Origin: Sugiyamaella lignohabitans
Lineage: Eukaryota; Ascomycota; Dipodascomycetes; Dipodascales; Trichomonascaceae
DNA length: 64,000 bases
NCBI RefSeq assembly: GCF_001640025.1
Contig: NC_031674.1
Location: 3,658,001 to 3,722,000 of the forward strand
Direction of reading: 5' to 3'
Shown here: in pieces, positions 9,038 through 20,373 of the stretch
Numbering within the stretch: position 1 is the stretch's first letter
Layout of the letters: each line of letters begins with the position of its first letter
Translations under genes and position numbers: made by a program
The notes under the pieces: generated by a model
Databases searched by the model: none
What the model was told of the DNA's origin: nothing
The model's input: the letters and a program-made list of their open reading frames with translations, nothing else

Positions 9038-12000
9038 CTACTCTAACTGTAATGTGTTATACCGCATGAATGGTAGATGATGGCTTTCAACATCTTCTTT
9101 CTGGCTGTTTTCATTCCTATAGTAAATCCTTTTACACCATTTGTAAAGCTCAGAACCAGCGATGAACACAATGAGACCAGCAAGTCCTACTCCCCATTCC
9201 CATCCAATTGGGCTGTGTTGGAACACCTTTTTGTTGATAACGGGGATATAAATAATTGGTATCACAGAGAAGAATCCAATCACAACAGACCAGAATAGCA
9301 TCTGATTTTCCCATAGGATAGCGAATAGCTCTTGGAACATAAGCATGACAGATCTTAAGAAGCCAGGGTTTTTATTTACATCACGGAAAATATCAGGATT
9401 CATAAGCAGGAGGGATTTCCGCGAATCAATCACTTCCCATGCAAGTATCAATAGACACCAGGTCATTTGGATAAAAGCTGTTGACCTTCCTCGGAATACA
9501 TATTGACAGACATCTTCATATCTCTCATTGCAGCCGTGGCCCAGCTCTCCGTTACCGACTCCATATACAATACCAATAAAGCTGACCATGCAAATCACAG
9601 CCAAGAGCAGGCCATACACAAGCATATCCACTATAACCTCCCAAGTAAATATGGCCGCCTTTGGATTTTTGGGTTTCTTGTTCATAATTCCCACTTCGGC
9701 TTTTTGAATGCCTAGTCCCATCGCAGGAAATGAAGAAGTAATCATAATGATCCACAAAACCTCTACCGGTGACAAAGGGAAGACTGAAAACCTGTCATTG
9801 TCTTTAAATGCAAGTCCAACAACTAGGAATAGTGCCTGAGAAATATTTCCTGCTAATAGATGGAGAGTAAACTTTTGAATGTTCTCGGCCATGCGTCTCC
9901 CTTCTTCCACGGCAGCTAGAATCGATGCAAAATTATCGTCGCTAAGTATAATATCAGATGCATCTTTCGCCACATCGCTCCCTACGAGTCCCATTGCAAT
10001 ACCGACATCAGCCTTTTTCAGACTTGGAGAGTCATTAACACCGTCTCCAGACATAGCTGCAAATGCTTTTCTGCGATGAAGGGCCTCAATCATTCGAACC
10101 TTCGTCTGTGGTGCACACCTTGCTATCACTAAAGGCAGGAGAGGTAGTTGATCAATTTCATTATCAGAAAGTGCATCAAACTCTGGGGCTGTAAATACCA
10201 TGGATTTAACGATAGTAGGCGAGTACTCATCCAGGTTGGAAGGCAGAATACCTACTTCCTTGGCTATTGCAGTAGCTGTTGTTGGATGATCTCCAGTTAG
10301 CATATGAACGTTGATACCGGCGGTGTGACACCGGCGAACAGCCTCCGCAGTTTCCTCACGAGGCGGATCATAGATTCCTGCTAATCCTAAAAATATCATG
10401 TCTTGTTCGACCTCTATCCGCTCAACTTGTTTCCAGGAACGTTCCTTCACTATACTTCCAGGAGGTTGACGCCTTGCAAATGCTAATACTCTTAACCCTT
10501 GTCGAGCAAATCTATCAACTTGTGCTAATACTTTTTCATGTTGTTCCTTAGAAAAGGTACTTTGCTCTCCGTTGTCGCCATACCATTGCGTACAGATTCC
10601 CAAAATTCGCTCGACAGCGCCTTTTGTAAACACATGGACTGAATCGGTCTCATTATCGTTGTAAACGGAAGACATACGTTTTATGGAAGAATCGAACGGA
10701 TACTCATTAATAAAAGTGTACCTTGGATTATCACTGTCGACTAGCACATTTCTGTTGTATCCCAGTTTTGTAGTAAACACTTGTACTGCAATTTCAGTAG
10801 GATCGCCATTTGATTTCCATACGGTAGATCCGAGCGATGTCTCCTTCCGAACGTTTGCAATATTTACAAGCGAAGCAGTTGTTATCCATTCAGAGAATAA
10901 ATCAGATTCAGGAGGATCCATTTTATCAGAACTTTCTTCAGATTGGCTGAATGAAACAATACCACTATCAGGATTAGATGGGACGCCATTAACAACATCG
11001 TAGTAGCCAAGTCCTGGAACCCATACCTTTTTCAATATCATCTTGCCCTGAGTCAATGTACCTGTCTTATCAGAGCAAATGTCATTTACTGCTCCGAGGG
11101 ACTCCAATGAGTCTAATTTACGCACAATCACATTTCTCTGGGCCATTGTCTTCGTACCCATAGCCATGGTAATTGTAAGAACAACGACCAAGGATGCCGG
11201 AATCATCGCAATTGCCAGTACAATAGCATAAACAGCTACTTCGCGAGTGACAATAAACTTTTGAGCAGCCATTGCAATTATTGCTAAGACAACAGCTATT
11301 CCGAACAAAAATATAGAAAGTTTCGCGAGTAGCCTGTGAAGTGGAGTTCCATGATTTGTGCCCAAAAATGCTTCAATAATGTCTTTAATCGAACCTAGGA
11401 AAGCTTTGACATACTCTCGACGTTTAGCCTTGCCCGTGTCGTCTCTCTTGACCTTGCGTATTTTGCTGTTTTCATTGCGAAGAGATTTCGCAATCATTCC
11501 GATTTCTGTATCCATGCCTGTAGATGTAACAATTGCAGTGCCACGGCCTTTTGTAACAACCGAAGACGAAAATAGCATATTTTGTCTATCGCCTACAGGT
11601 GAATTCTTCGAACATATCAAGTTACTTGATTTTGTGACTGGGAGAGACTCGCCAGTCAACAGGGCCTCGTCCGTTTCTAGATTCATAGAACTGATAATTC
11701 TACTGTCAGCAGGAATAGTGTCACCAACTTTGACAATGATTATATCTCCGGGAACAAGAGCCATAGAGGGAACAGTGTCATCCAATCCTTCTCGTATGGC
11801 GTGTGCAGTAGGGGAAGAAAGGGACTTGAGCGATTGCATCGTTTTTTCTGCCTTGAACTCTTGAATAAAACCGACAATTACGTTGATGAAAAAGACTGCA
11901 GCAATAACACCACCTGCTATATAGTCCTTGATTGCAAATGAAATGGCCATGGAGATGAGAAGGACAAGGACCATGGCGTTACAAGCCTGTCGGAGAAAAA

Positions 12001-12274
12001 TCTCCCAAAACGCGACACCTTTGCCTTCGTCAATAGAATTCGGACCATATTTAGAGCTTCTTGAAAGAGCTTCTGACTCACTGATCCCGCTATTTGTATC
12101 AGTTGTGAGTACCCTAGACACTTCTTCTACAGTTAATGTCCAAGGAGTAAAAGGGGATTGGCAATCGGACCCTAGAGTGGAAGATCTACGTTTGGAGCTG
12201 TTAGCAGTTAACGATGAAGATGTCGTTCTTGAAGATGCCCAAGTACTTGAAATCTTTTTGTCTAGTGGAATCAT
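9038..12274 (-). CDS. ENA1: ENA-type Na+/K+/Li+ efflux P-type ATPase (type IID)
   Basis: This intact 1078-residue P-type ATPase probably pumps Na+ or K+ out of the cell for salt and alkaline-pH tolerance. Motifs in order: cation-ATPase N domain (45-115), TGES actuator loop (207-210), the membrane motif MIPASL (357-362), phosphorylation site DKTGT (Asp402), FTKGA nucleotide pocket (549-553), TGDHP hinge (660-664) and GDGVND (743-748), followed by the C-terminal helices. IPASL in helix M4, rather than the PEGL of Ca2+ pumps, and overall similarity to yeast Ena proteins support type IID. The N-terminal 40 residues are Ser/Thr-rich and variable. It is transcribed away from the SIS1 gene with a 1.2-kb shared upstream region. 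Confidence 0.92.
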   Translation of the reverse strand: MIPLDKKISSTWASSRTTSSSLTANSSKRRSSTLGSDCQSPFTPWTLTVEEVSRVLTTDTNSGISESEALSRSSKYGPNSIDEGKGVAFWEIFLRQACNAMVLVLLISMAISFAIKDYIAGGVIAAVFFINVIVGFIQEFKAEKTMQSLKSLSSPTAHAIREGLDDTVPSMALVPGDIIIVKVGDTIPADSRIISSMNLETDEALLTGESLPVTKSSNLICSKNSPVGDRQNMLFSSSVVTKGRGTAIVTSTGMDTEIGMIAKSLRNENSKIRKVKRDDTGKAKRREYVKAFLGSIKDIIEAFLGTNHGTPLHRLLAKLSIFLFGIAVVLAIIAMAAQKFIVTREVAVYAIVLAIAMIPASLVVVLTITMAMGTKTMAQRNVIVRKLDSLESLGAVNDICSDKTGTLTQGKMILKKVWVPGLGYYDVVNGVPSNPDSGIVSFSQSEESSDKMDPPESDLFSEWITTASLVNIANVRKETSLGSTVWKSNGDPTEIAVQVFTTKLGYNRNVLVDSDNPRYTFINEYPFDSSIKRMSSVYNDNETDSVHVFTKGAVERILGICTQWYGDNGEQSTFSKEQHEKVLAQVDRFARQGLRVLAFARRQPPGSIVKERSWKQVERIEVEQDMIFLGLAGIYDPPREETAEAVRRCHTAGINVHMLTGDHPTTATAIAKEVGILPSNLDEYSPTIVKSMVFTAPEFDALSDNEIDQLPLLPLVIARCAPQTKVRMIEALHRRKAFAAMSGDGVNDSPSLKKADVGIAMGLVGSDVAKDASDIILSDDNFASILAAVEEGRRMAENIQKFTLHLLAGNISQALFLVVGLAFKDNDRFSVFPLSPVEVLWIIMITSSFPAMGLGIQKAEVGIMNKKPKNPKAAIFTWEVIVDMLVYGLLLAVICMVSFIGIVYGVGNGELGHGCNERYEDVCQYVFRGRSTAFIQMTWCLLILAWEVIDSRKSLLLMNPDIFRDVNKNPGFLRSVMLMFQELFAILWENQMLFWSVVIGFFSVIPIIYIPVINKKVFQHSPIGWEWGVGLAGLIVFIAGSELYKWCKRIYYRNENSQKEDVESHHLPFMRYNTLQLE

Positions 12275-13312
12275 GGTTTGTGTTTGAGTAGTGAAAATTC
12301 TAAATCTCTAATCAACACTAACAAACTAAGCTTGAATCGGCTGCGTATAGCCTAGCTAGCCTTCGAGCGATGGAGTCATTATATAGTTTCTTATCGTACA
12401 GACTTGAATGTCAATGTGGGGACCCATCTTTTAAATTTGTGCTCTTGATCTTGGCAGTATATGAATCTAAGAAGTAATAAGACGTGCTGATCACCGGTAT
12501 TTGCCAAGACCCTGCATTGGCATACAGTTAAATGACATAATTGTACATGATATCTTGTAGGCAGTGCAAAGAGAGTAGTTCTAAGAGCTCAGTGTTTTTT
12601 TGCTCGAGGTAAAGTTAGTAGTAGTGCTTCGTTTCATTAGCTTTGTCGAATAATCTCGCTCATAGAGTAATAAGCGTATTTTTTACCTTTTCTCTCTCTG
12701 TTGGCCTACCTTCGGGGTAATGTTGTTTACTAAATCTAGTACATCAGTTTTCATGCCAAGATACTGACTAGACTAAAGGATAAAATATAAGACCAAGTAG
12801 TCTTGGCCGTTGGAAACGAACACCATGTCGTGTCTTGTCGCTTGAGATCACGCAGATATGCAAGATTGGGAAATCCAGAGAGTTGAAGGAAAGATCTGCA
12901 GACAAAAGATATCATACGTTAAAATGTAGCCTATTGTGCTAACCGGCTGTTAGTGGTCAGCCGCCACTTAGATACATTTATCTACACCTTAACAAAAGGG
13001 CGCTTGAACAGGTTACTTAGATATATAATAGGACACTCACAAGCTTTTAACGGAAACGTTTCTGACGAGCTGAGCACTTCAACAGGTACAGGTAATAAAT
13101 TGATAATAGAGTTTACACACCAATTGCAAAAAAAAAACTTTTAGCAGATTCAAATAATGAAACGGCTCATTATTCATTTGTTTTTTTGTATCTGCCAATG
13201 TTTGTGAAGTTGTCTCCAAAGCTTTATATCTGGGCAGCCTGACCAACCCCTAGCAGATTGTTCGCTTTACAGGTTGTCAACGCATAGTTCATGCTTGCTG
13301 CAATCTTATCTG

Positions 13313-13320
13313 TTCTAGAA
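13313..13320. promoter_or_regulatory. Minimal heat shock element (TTCnnGAA)
   Basis: TTCTAGAA is two inverted nGAAn units and lies about 145 bases upstream of the SIS1 start. SIS1 is an Hsf1 target in yeast. Only two units are clear here and a strong element usually has three, so the assignment is tentative. Confidence 0.4.
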
Positions 13321-13388
13321 AGTACTGGATTGTACTGGGGTTCATGTACGCAAACGCAGGGCCAGGGTAAGGGCTGACTTGTAGTTGC

Positions 13389-13396
13389 TATATAAA
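13389..13396 (+). promoter_or_regulatory. TATA box of SIS1
   Basis: TATATAAA lies 70 bases upstream of the SIS1 ATG, with the correct orientation and spacing for a stress-inducible yeast gene. Confidence 0.6.
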
Positions 13397-13465
13397 GAAC
13401 GGTTTAGAACCATGTAATTCAACTCATTCTTTGAAATTTAGATAACATTTTGGAAAAGTTAAAAA

Positions 13466-14569
13466 ATGGTCAAAGAAACAAAACTATATGATCTTTTAGG
13501 AGTATCCACGACTGCGGATGAAAACGATTTGAAGAAGGGCTACAAGAAGGCTGCTCTTAAGTATCACCCAGACAAACCAACAGGTGATACTGAAAAGTTC
13601 AAGGAAATTTCAGAAGCATTCGATATTCTCTCGAACCCAGATAAACGAAAACTCTACGATGCATATGGCTTAGAAGCCGCCAGACGTGGTGGTGTAATGC
13701 CAGAGCCACCGTCTGGAGAAGATGGTGCTGCCAATGGCTATGGTGCTGGCGGCTTCCCAGGATTTGGAGGCGCTGGCGGCCCAGGTGGAGCTGGGGGCCC
13801 ATTTATGTTTAGTTCAAGATCAGGAGGTGGTCAACCTTCATTCACATTCTCTACCAATGGCGGTGGTGGCGGCTACACACCGTTTAGCTCCAATGATGCA
13901 TTTAATATATTCCAAAATTTCTCCAGCTCTGGTGGATTTGAAGGAGAAGACGATATATTTAGTATGCTAGGCGGTGGCGGTGGTGGAAGAGGACGAAATC
14001 CATTTGGTGGAATGAACTCAGCTAGGTCCACTGTGTCTCCAGATAGAAAGCATGAACCATTGAGCATAGACCTTGCAGTGAGCTTAGAAGACCTAGCCAA
14101 GGGTGTATCCAAGAAAATGAAAGTCAAGCGAAGAAATGTTGGCAAAATGGAAGAAAAGATTCTCACTGTGGATATCAAACCTGGCTGGAAAGCAGGAACA
14201 AAAGTTACCTTCCCCAAATCGGGCGAGGTTTTTGCAGATGGATCTTCCCAAGATGTGATTTTTGTTATTAAAGAAAAGCCTAGTTCAACATTCACTAGAA
14301 TCGACAATGACTTAGAAATCACGCTAGAACTCAGCTTGAAAGAGGCTCTAACAGGATTTTCCAAGATTGTGGAAACAATTGATGGTAAAAGAATTAAAGT
14401 CGAAAACAAAAGACCGATTTCACCGGGTCATGTTATTAGATATCCAGGCAGGGGTATGCCCATATCAAAGGCTCCGGGTGGCCATGGTGATCTACTGATT
14501 AAGATCAAAGTGTCATTCCCTTCAGAGCTTAATGAAGCACAACGTAAAGCCATTGAAGAAAACTTCTAG
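13466..14569 (+). CDS. SIS1: SIS1, type II (class B) Hsp40 co-chaperone
   Basis: The 367-residue protein begins [14 protein letters not shown], nearly identical to yeast Sis1. The J domain covers 1-70 with the Hsp70-activating HPD at 34-36. It is followed by a Gly/Phe- and Gly/Ser-rich region to about 175, with no zinc finger, and two beta-barrel substrate-binding domains (about 190-365). The C-terminal dimerisation end reads [10 protein letters not shown], close to the yeast sequence. It works with Ssa-type Hsp70 in the cytosol and nucleus on protein folding and translation initiation. The J-domain sequence and length fit SIS1 rather than YDJ1. It is convergent with CBF5. Confidence 0.96.
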   Translation: MVKETKLYDLLGVSTTADENDLKKGYKKAALKYHPDKPTGDTEKFKEISEAFDILSNPDKRKLYDAYGLEAARRGGVMPEPPSGEDGAANGYGAGGFPGFGGAGGPGGAGGPFMFSSRSGGGQPSFTFSTNGGGGGYTPFSSNDAFNIFQNFSSSGGFEGEDDIFSMLGGGGGGRGRNPFGGMNSARSTVSPDRKHEPLSIDLAVSLEDLAKGVSKKMKVKRRNVGKMEEKILTVDIKPGWKAGTKVTFPKSGEVFADGSSQDVIFVIKEKPSSTFTRIDNDLEITLELSLKEALTGFSKIVETIDGKRIKVENKRPISPGHVIRYPGRGMPISKAPGGHGDLLIKIKVSFPSELNEAQRKAIEENF

Positions 14570-14577
14570 GACGCACA

Positions 14578-14611
14578 AACATACATAGATACATACGTAC
14601 ATACATACATA
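14578..14611. repeat. Imperfect (ACAT)n tetranucleotide repeat
   Basis: A short run of ACAT/ACGT units directly follows the SIS1 stop codon, within its probable 3' UTR. Confidence 0.8.
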
Positions 14612-14784
14612 GCGGCAGGTTTCCGCTCAATCCAATAGCATGTAATTTGATAATTCAATCATTCTCAAATGAACCAAAACGAGCGGGCCTCAGGCAGCTA
14701 GAGTGCAACAGAATACTTTAAAATACAAGAAAATAATAAAAATATAGACAATACATAAAATCCAAATACGCCACAAAGAGAAGA

Positions 14785-16236
14785 TTACTCCTTGCTGGAC
14801 TTCTTCTTTTTCTTCTTCTTTTCAGACTCATCTTCATCATCAGCCTTTCTCTTTTTATCCTTCTTTTCCTTCTTCTCCTTCTTTTCTTTCTTCTCCTTCT
14901 TCTTGGGCGACTCATCGTCATCAGCGGCAGTAGCTGGAGTAGAGGAAACTGAAACCTCTTCAATCAACGGCTTGGATGGGGTTTCAGGGGCAGCAACAGG
15001 GGCAGATACAGGAGCATCAACAGTGCCATTGGCAGCATCACCGCGGAAATCAACATAAGCAGACTTCCAAGCCTCAGGAGTATCATCAGTAACACGGCCA
15101 AACTTGTCAAGTTTACCATCGGCCTTGAGTTGCTTCTTCTTTTGAGCAACAGGACCCAAGCCCCATCTTCTTGGGTAGGTATCTCTTTCCATAATGCATC
15201 TCTTGATCTTGGCGACAATACCGTGATCACAGGTTGAGAGGTCTACAGTAGACATTTGAGCAATACCGAGAGCAATAGCCTCACCCTTTGTAGTAATAAG
15301 GACAACCTCATCATTAAGCTCGATTCCGTCTTCATATCTCAACAAACCAGGAATCATGAGCTTGGCACCGTAACAAACAGAGTTCACAGCAGAGTCCTTA
15401 ACAACGACCCTCTTATATCCTAAGAGAAGCGACTCCAAAGGTCTGATACATCTTCTAAGATATGATTCGTCTTTGGTGTTGTCGTAAACCCATTGAGCAT
15501 CGAGGATATCGTGTAAGGTGACACTGTTGTCAGACTCAGAAAGAGCACCAGAACGCACACGACGAAGCTCTTGCATGTGACCACCAACTCCTAAGAGCAT
15601 GCCCAAATGGACACAAAGAGTTCTCATATAAGTACCAGCTTCACAACTAGCCCAGAAAACACCCAAGTGACGGTCATTATCGAACTCAATAAGCTTAGAA
15701 TCATAGATAGTACGAACACGGAGCTGTCTCTTAACGGCAGAAATAAGAGGAGGTCTTTGGAAGAGAGCACCAGTCAAGTTCTCAATAGCACGGCCCAAGT
15801 CCTTCTCGTCATCAAGAGCATCGTGTAATCTAACAATACACACATACTCCTTACCGGCACCTTGCTGAGACTTAACCAAACGAGTGGCTCTATCGATGCA
15901 GACAATAAGAGAACCAGTGACCTTAGGATCCAAGGTACCAGAGTGACCAGTCTTCTCAACTCTCAAAATTCTCTTAACCCAAGCAACAACTTCGTGCGAA
16001 CTAGGATTACTGGGCTTATCCAGATTAATAACACCAGAGGAAATGTAACTCTTCAAATCTCTCTTCAAAGGTGAACATCCGTTAGGAATTGGGGTATAGT
16101 GACCAGAACGGACCAACAGCTTGTCATAGTTCTTCAACAATAAGGGCCAAGTCGAGGTATCAGTGGAAGCCTTGGAGTTCTCTGGCTTGATAGAGAACTC
16201 AGTCGATTCCTGCATTTTCACGTCGCCGTCTGACAT
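14785..16236 (-). CDS. CBF5: CBF5, H/ACA snoRNP pseudouridine synthase (dyskerin)
   Basis: The 483-residue protein has long identical blocks with yeast Cbf5, for example [18 protein letters not shown] and [11 protein letters not shown]. The TruB-type catalytic motif [12 protein letters not shown] places the catalytic aspartate at residue 103. A PUA domain follows at about 275-350 ([16 protein letters not shown]). The C-terminal 45 residues are KKE/KKD repeats, as in yeast, a probable nucleolar localisation tail. It modifies uridines in rRNA and snRNA within H/ACA RNPs with Nop10, Nhp2 and Gar1. The lysine tail gives a long pyrimidine tract on the plus strand at about 14800-14915. Confidence 0.98.
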   Translation of the reverse strand: MSDGDVKMQESTEFSIKPENSKASTDTSTWPLLLKNYDKLLVRSGHYTPIPNGCSPLKRDLKSYISSGVINLDKPSNPSSHEVVAWVKRILRVEKTGHSGTLDPKVTGSLIVCIDRATRLVKSQQGAGKEYVCIVRLHDALDDEKDLGRAIENLTGALFQRPPLISAVKRQLRVRTIYDSKLIEFDNDRHLGVFWASCEAGTYMRTLCVHLGMLLGVGGHMQELRRVRSGALSESDNSVTLHDILDAQWVYDNTKDESYLRRCIRPLESLLLGYKRVVVKDSAVNSVCYGAKLMIPGLLRYEDGIELNDEVVLITTKGEAIALGIAQMSTVDLSTCDHGIVAKIKRCIMERDTYPRRWGLGPVAQKKKQLKADGKLDKFGRVTDDTPEAWKSAYVDFRGDAANGTVDAPVSAPVAAPETPSKPLIEEVSVSSTPATAADDDESPKKKEKKEKKEKKEKKDKKRKADDEDESEKKKKKKKSSKE

Positions 16237-16627
16237 TTTTGCGGTCTGGTTTTTTTCACTTGAAAAATGTCGTCGAACTACAAGATAAAGACTACGATTT
16301 TTTTCAACTCGCTCGATTTTTTTTCACTCGTGATAAAAATCTTTTTCGGTGTAAATACCCTAAACCAATTAGATGCAAACCTGCCGTGCAGGGTCCAATC
16401 CCTGCTTGGGGCGACAACTGCGGCAGAGTATTAATCAATGGGATTTTTTTGACATTTTTTCATGCTTGCGAATTGATTATATAGCAGTGTTATATTACAG
16501 ATTATATCATGAGTCTACCGACGAGCATATTCACACAGACAGCCATTGTACTTGTATGCCAGTGGTGCGCCGAGCGCAGATTCGAGGTTATATATTGATA
16601 GAGATATAATGATGTACATCTAGTAGA
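16237..16627. other. Intergenic region between CBF5 start and VPS23 end
   Basis: This is the upstream region of CBF5, with several T runs near its start. A stem-loop at 16387-16404 (GCAGGG-tccaat-CCCTGC) looks superficially like a tRNA T arm but has no partner arms. Confidence 0.5.
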
Positions 16628-18353
16628 TTACGCACCAGAGAGCTGGGCGACTGAGCCTATCTTGTTGGAGAGAGCTCTTTTCATAAACTGCTCGCGTGCG
16701 AGAGAACGGATATGCTTTAGATAGGTATCTAATTTGACGCGCCCGTTGTCGAGGGCTTTGTCGAGAACGTAGAGAGTGTCCTCAATAGCGAGGTCGTCGC
16801 AAACAACATCGTATAGCTGGTTAAACACGATGTTTTCGGCACATAAAATATCATCAATTTTAGGATCAGGTCGGGATTTGGCTTCTTGAATTACTCGTTT
16901 GGCCTGTTCGATACGTTCGCGCAGCACGGGCATATTCTGTTTCGATGCAGATATAATGTGTTCTAAACCACGTTTCTCATTTGTGACAGCATTATCAAAC
17001 CAGTTTAATAGTTCTTTCGTCTGAAATATGGCTTGCTCATCAGTGTCAATTTCGGGTTTGAGGATTGTGTCGACAACAGAATTAAGCTGATCACTGAGAT
17101 GCTGCAGTGCTGCTAGCTTTTCGGGATTTGGTGGTTTGACGGGCACAGGAACTGATGAAGCCTGAGAGTTTGCAGAGTTTGATGCCAGAGATGGCGTGCC
17201 TGGTGAGTCAATTGCAGAGTCCATGATGTCCAGTACCTGCTTAACTTCTGTTTTATGCACTGGCGGTGGAGGAGAACTGTAGGGTGAAGCCCTCCCCTGA
17301 TGGAATGCAGAGTTATAAGATTGGGATGCCAGGTGCGAGGGGCCTACTTGAGGGCCATGCTGAAGCACTTGTTGATGCTGAAATGGATGCTGTTGTGTTT
17401 GTATTTGTTGGTACTGATATTGATACTGGTTCGAGGTTGGAGGTGGTGGTGGCGGTGGTGGCGGTGGAGGTAATGGAGACTGGGCAGTTTGTGACACCGG
17501 GCTTTGGAAACTTGAATAACTATTAGAACGATAGTCTTGTTGTTGTCTCGGAGATTGAATAGTATTTGGTGGTTGATACCCCGGGGATTGCGTACGATTG
17601 TGTCCGGTCGTTGCCGCCAGAGGAGGAAGGGGTGGAGGAGGTCGAAATGGTCCACTCTCTAATCCTGCTTGTACTGGTCGATCATGATGCGTTGGGTTTG
17701 GCGGCAGAGGTGGTGGCTGAGGTCTGGCTGCTTGATGTTGATTGGATCCCGATAACACTTCTGGCAAACCTATAGGAGATGCAGCGTATACTGGGGGTTC
17801 TTTAGAGAAGGCCTCGCTTAACACCTTTGCAAATCCAGTTAATGAGCTTGTAGCGATATTGTCCAACCAATACGTCAAATATGGATGGTAACACCTTCCG
17901 TTCGTGTCCACATAGTTACCAGGATGAATTATCATTGTCGGAGTAGGTCTCACAAATGCAAAAGGGCCAGAATTTGGGTACGACTTAGGTACCCAAATCT
18001 CAATTGGGATTCTATAAACTGTATTTGCAAATACAGTCGGCAAATTTCCATGTATACAAAGAAGCAGTTCAGGTCTACCTGCTTCGTCCGTATATACTTT
18101 GGTCCTAGGTCTCAATGTAGGGAAATCAACTAATAGTTGCGACACATGTTCGTAGGTCCTATTAGGGTCGTGATACTCCTAAGTATAGTTAGCGAAATTG
18201 AATGGCATTAGAGACGGCATTTAACTTCTCCCCTAAGTCCTTCCATTACTGTTTCCTACTTACAGGTGCCAGAACCCGGTAAAGCCATTCCAATAATTCT
18301 CGTGGTAGCTGAACAGGAGGATTCACTGGTCCCTGTCCATTCTGTACACTCAT
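16628..18353 (-). CDS. VPS23: VPS23/TSG101, ESCRT-I subunit (two exons)
   Basis: I join exon 1 (18264-18353) to exon 2 (16628-18178) across an 85-base intron with donor GTAAGT and branch point CTAAC nine bases before the AG. Exon 1 starts MSVQNGQGPVNPP and ends LYRVLAP; exon 2 continues EYHDPNRTYEHV in phase 0. The resulting 546 residues show a UEV ubiquitin-binding domain (about 1-165), a proline-rich middle with a run of ten prolines, a coiled coil (about 350-420) and the C-terminal steadiness box (KHIRSLAREQFMKRAL). It recruits ubiquitinated cargo to multivesicular bodies. Without the intron the frame has a stop just upstream and no ATG, so the splice is well supported. Confidence 0.94.
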
Positions 18354-19455
18354 TGCTGATGAGATTCTCACAATGGCTCTGTCTTTCTATTTTATATCGA
18401 CCTGGTAAGGACGCATGTGTAACTGGAACTCATCCTCAGCTCTGGCTGTCCGCTAGTTTGGCGATAAGCTGTGTAGCCGTGCGAGATACCCCCTTCCCCC
18501 TCCCCCACAAGAGTCTTTAAGTAGATCCATTTATTGTCAACCAGTGATATATAACTTCTAACTCCAAGCTGGCAAAATATAACATAGACCATCTAAACTA
18601 TCCGCGTCATTATGCTATCTACTTTTTTTCTTGTGGCTTTGATCCTAAATCACAATTAAAATTCACTTCTATGGTAAATGCATCACTGTCGCTCCCCCAT
18701 AGCCCTGCATAACGGTAGACGCCTGCAGGGTCTTTGATCAACCTTTCAGAAAACCTCACACTTTTTAGCCCTTGCTACCTTGACTGCTTTTAAGATTCTT
18801 CATTCCAAAGTCAAATTTAAATTATTCCAATTCACAGCAACTAAATGAAGATCCAGAAGCACTTACTAATAACTTTGGGCTAGTTTTCAACAGCTGAGGA
18901 GTCTCAATCCATCAGTTCTCCCACCTCTACTGAAATAATCCGATCAAGCCTCATCGCTGTCTGTTATGTCATGAAGCTGGAATATTGGGGGCAGTGGGGG
19001 ACTGGAAAATGTACCACAGCGAAAGGCAGATTATCTGTAACAAACAATGCATGCAGACCCTGACACGAGTTAGAATGGAGAAATCAGCCGCCAATTACAG
19101 ATGCAGCCAACAGGGATTACCCTGTTCAGCTCCATGCACCGTTACTAGTTTAAGGAGACAAGCACACGGAGAGCCTTTCTTAGCTGAACATACTACAGTA
19201 ACACCCTTTTGATCAAACCTTTCCTCGATATTTGGCTGGACTTCCACCGACGGGCGATATTTTGCGCACTCAGCACTGCATCAGTAATTGGGCTGTTAAC
19301 AAAGGTGTCTTTGAATCACGGTACCCACGCGATTCAATTCACGAACCACTGCGCGCAGAAAAGAACATTTCTGCTAGCTTTCAACACAAACCAATCGTAT
19401 TTGGGGTGTTAAAAGACTCACGTAATTGCATATTAACTGGCACAAAAAGTACACA
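18354..19455. other. Divergent promoter region between VPS23 and VMA9
   Basis: 1.1 kb without any coding signal that I can support. No repeats or RNA genes were seen. Confidence 0.5.
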
Positions 19456-19796
19456 ATGAGTGGGTAAGTTTGCGATTAGGGATCCTTGAGTCTTGTTGCC
19501 CTTGGCAAGAAACGACTCAAGCGGCTAAAATAGCGGGGATATATGAGGCAGTCTACAATCGTGAAATCTAACGCAAATACAGCTGGACAGTTGTATTGGT
19601 CTTAATACTTGTTGCTGGAGCCTCGACGGCAGCATGGGTTTTTGCCCCCAAGGGAGATAGCACAACTGTATGGAGAAGTTGTATAATTCTTACACTCTCA
19701 ATGTGCTATATAATGTGGGCCATTACATACTTAGCGCAGTTGCATCCATTAGTCCAGCCAAAGCGATCGGATTTACGACCGGAATTCGCAGAGTAA
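19456..19796 (+). CDS. VMA9: VMA9, V-ATPase V0 subunit e (8-base first exon)
   Basis: Exon 1 (19456-19463) carries only ATG AGT GG. The intron 19464-19582 (119 bases) has donor GTAAGT and CTAAC ten bases before CAG. Exon 2 (19583-19796) completes a 73-residue protein starting MSGWTVVLVLILV. Two membrane helices are visible (about 3-23 and 35-57), and the C-terminus LHPLV-x-P-x-RSDLRPEFAE is nearly identical to yeast Vma9. It is a small integral subunit of the proton-conducting V0 sector of the vacuolar ATPase. The split start codon region makes it easy to miss. It is convergent with DFM1. Confidence 0.95.
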
Positions 19797-20373
19797 TGAA
19801 ATATTACCGTGATGAAAGTGGTCTCTTGGTGAGACGATGTGTGACTATGCAATTGATCTGTAACGTAATTTATATTTTTCAACTTCTATCAGAGGCGAAA
19901 TCCAATCTATGAAGCAGAAGAAGAGATAGCTTTAAATGGAGTCGCTTGCTTGGATTAGACTGAATGGAGACATTCAGACTGAACCTCAGTAGAAAAGAGT
20001 TTTGGTTTGATGAGGGCCCTTGCATCACAAGACTTATAAGCCCTAAATGCTCTTACAGCAAGTTATAGTCTGAGGCCCTGCCTCAGACCCGCTATCTTCT
20101 CAAATCCAATTGGAGTCCAAGCACTAGCTAATGGGTTTTATTGAGATCGTGCGTTCACGAAGGCTGATTTGGAATTTATGGCTTGGCAATGCCCAGATTG
20201 CCGTTCAGTGATTAGCTACTAGAACTCAAAAGGGTCTTTAGCTTCACTCTGATCACTAGATTAGACATAGATTCCCTCTAGACAAACGCATTTCAAATGC
20301 AAGATCTTATGTTGATTCAACACATTCGTTTGTTCTATTATTAAAAGAAGCACTCGAGACTATTTTTTCTGGT
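19797..20373. other. Intergenic between convergent VMA9 and DFM1
   Basis: The 3' regions of both genes. No further feature seen in 577 bases. Confidence 0.5.

Larger units (their letters stand above)
12275..13465. other. Divergent promoter region between the ENA-like gene and SIS1
   Basis: No gene is visible. Near SIS1 it holds a heat-shock-element-like TTCTAGAA and a TATATAAA box. The ENA side shows no element I can name with confidence. Confidence 0.5.

Noticed and set aside
16387..16410. tRNA-like T arm (GCAGGGTCCAATCCCTGC)
   Set aside because: The stem is 6 bp with a 6-base loop rather than 5 and 7, and no acceptor, D or anticodon arm can be found upstream.
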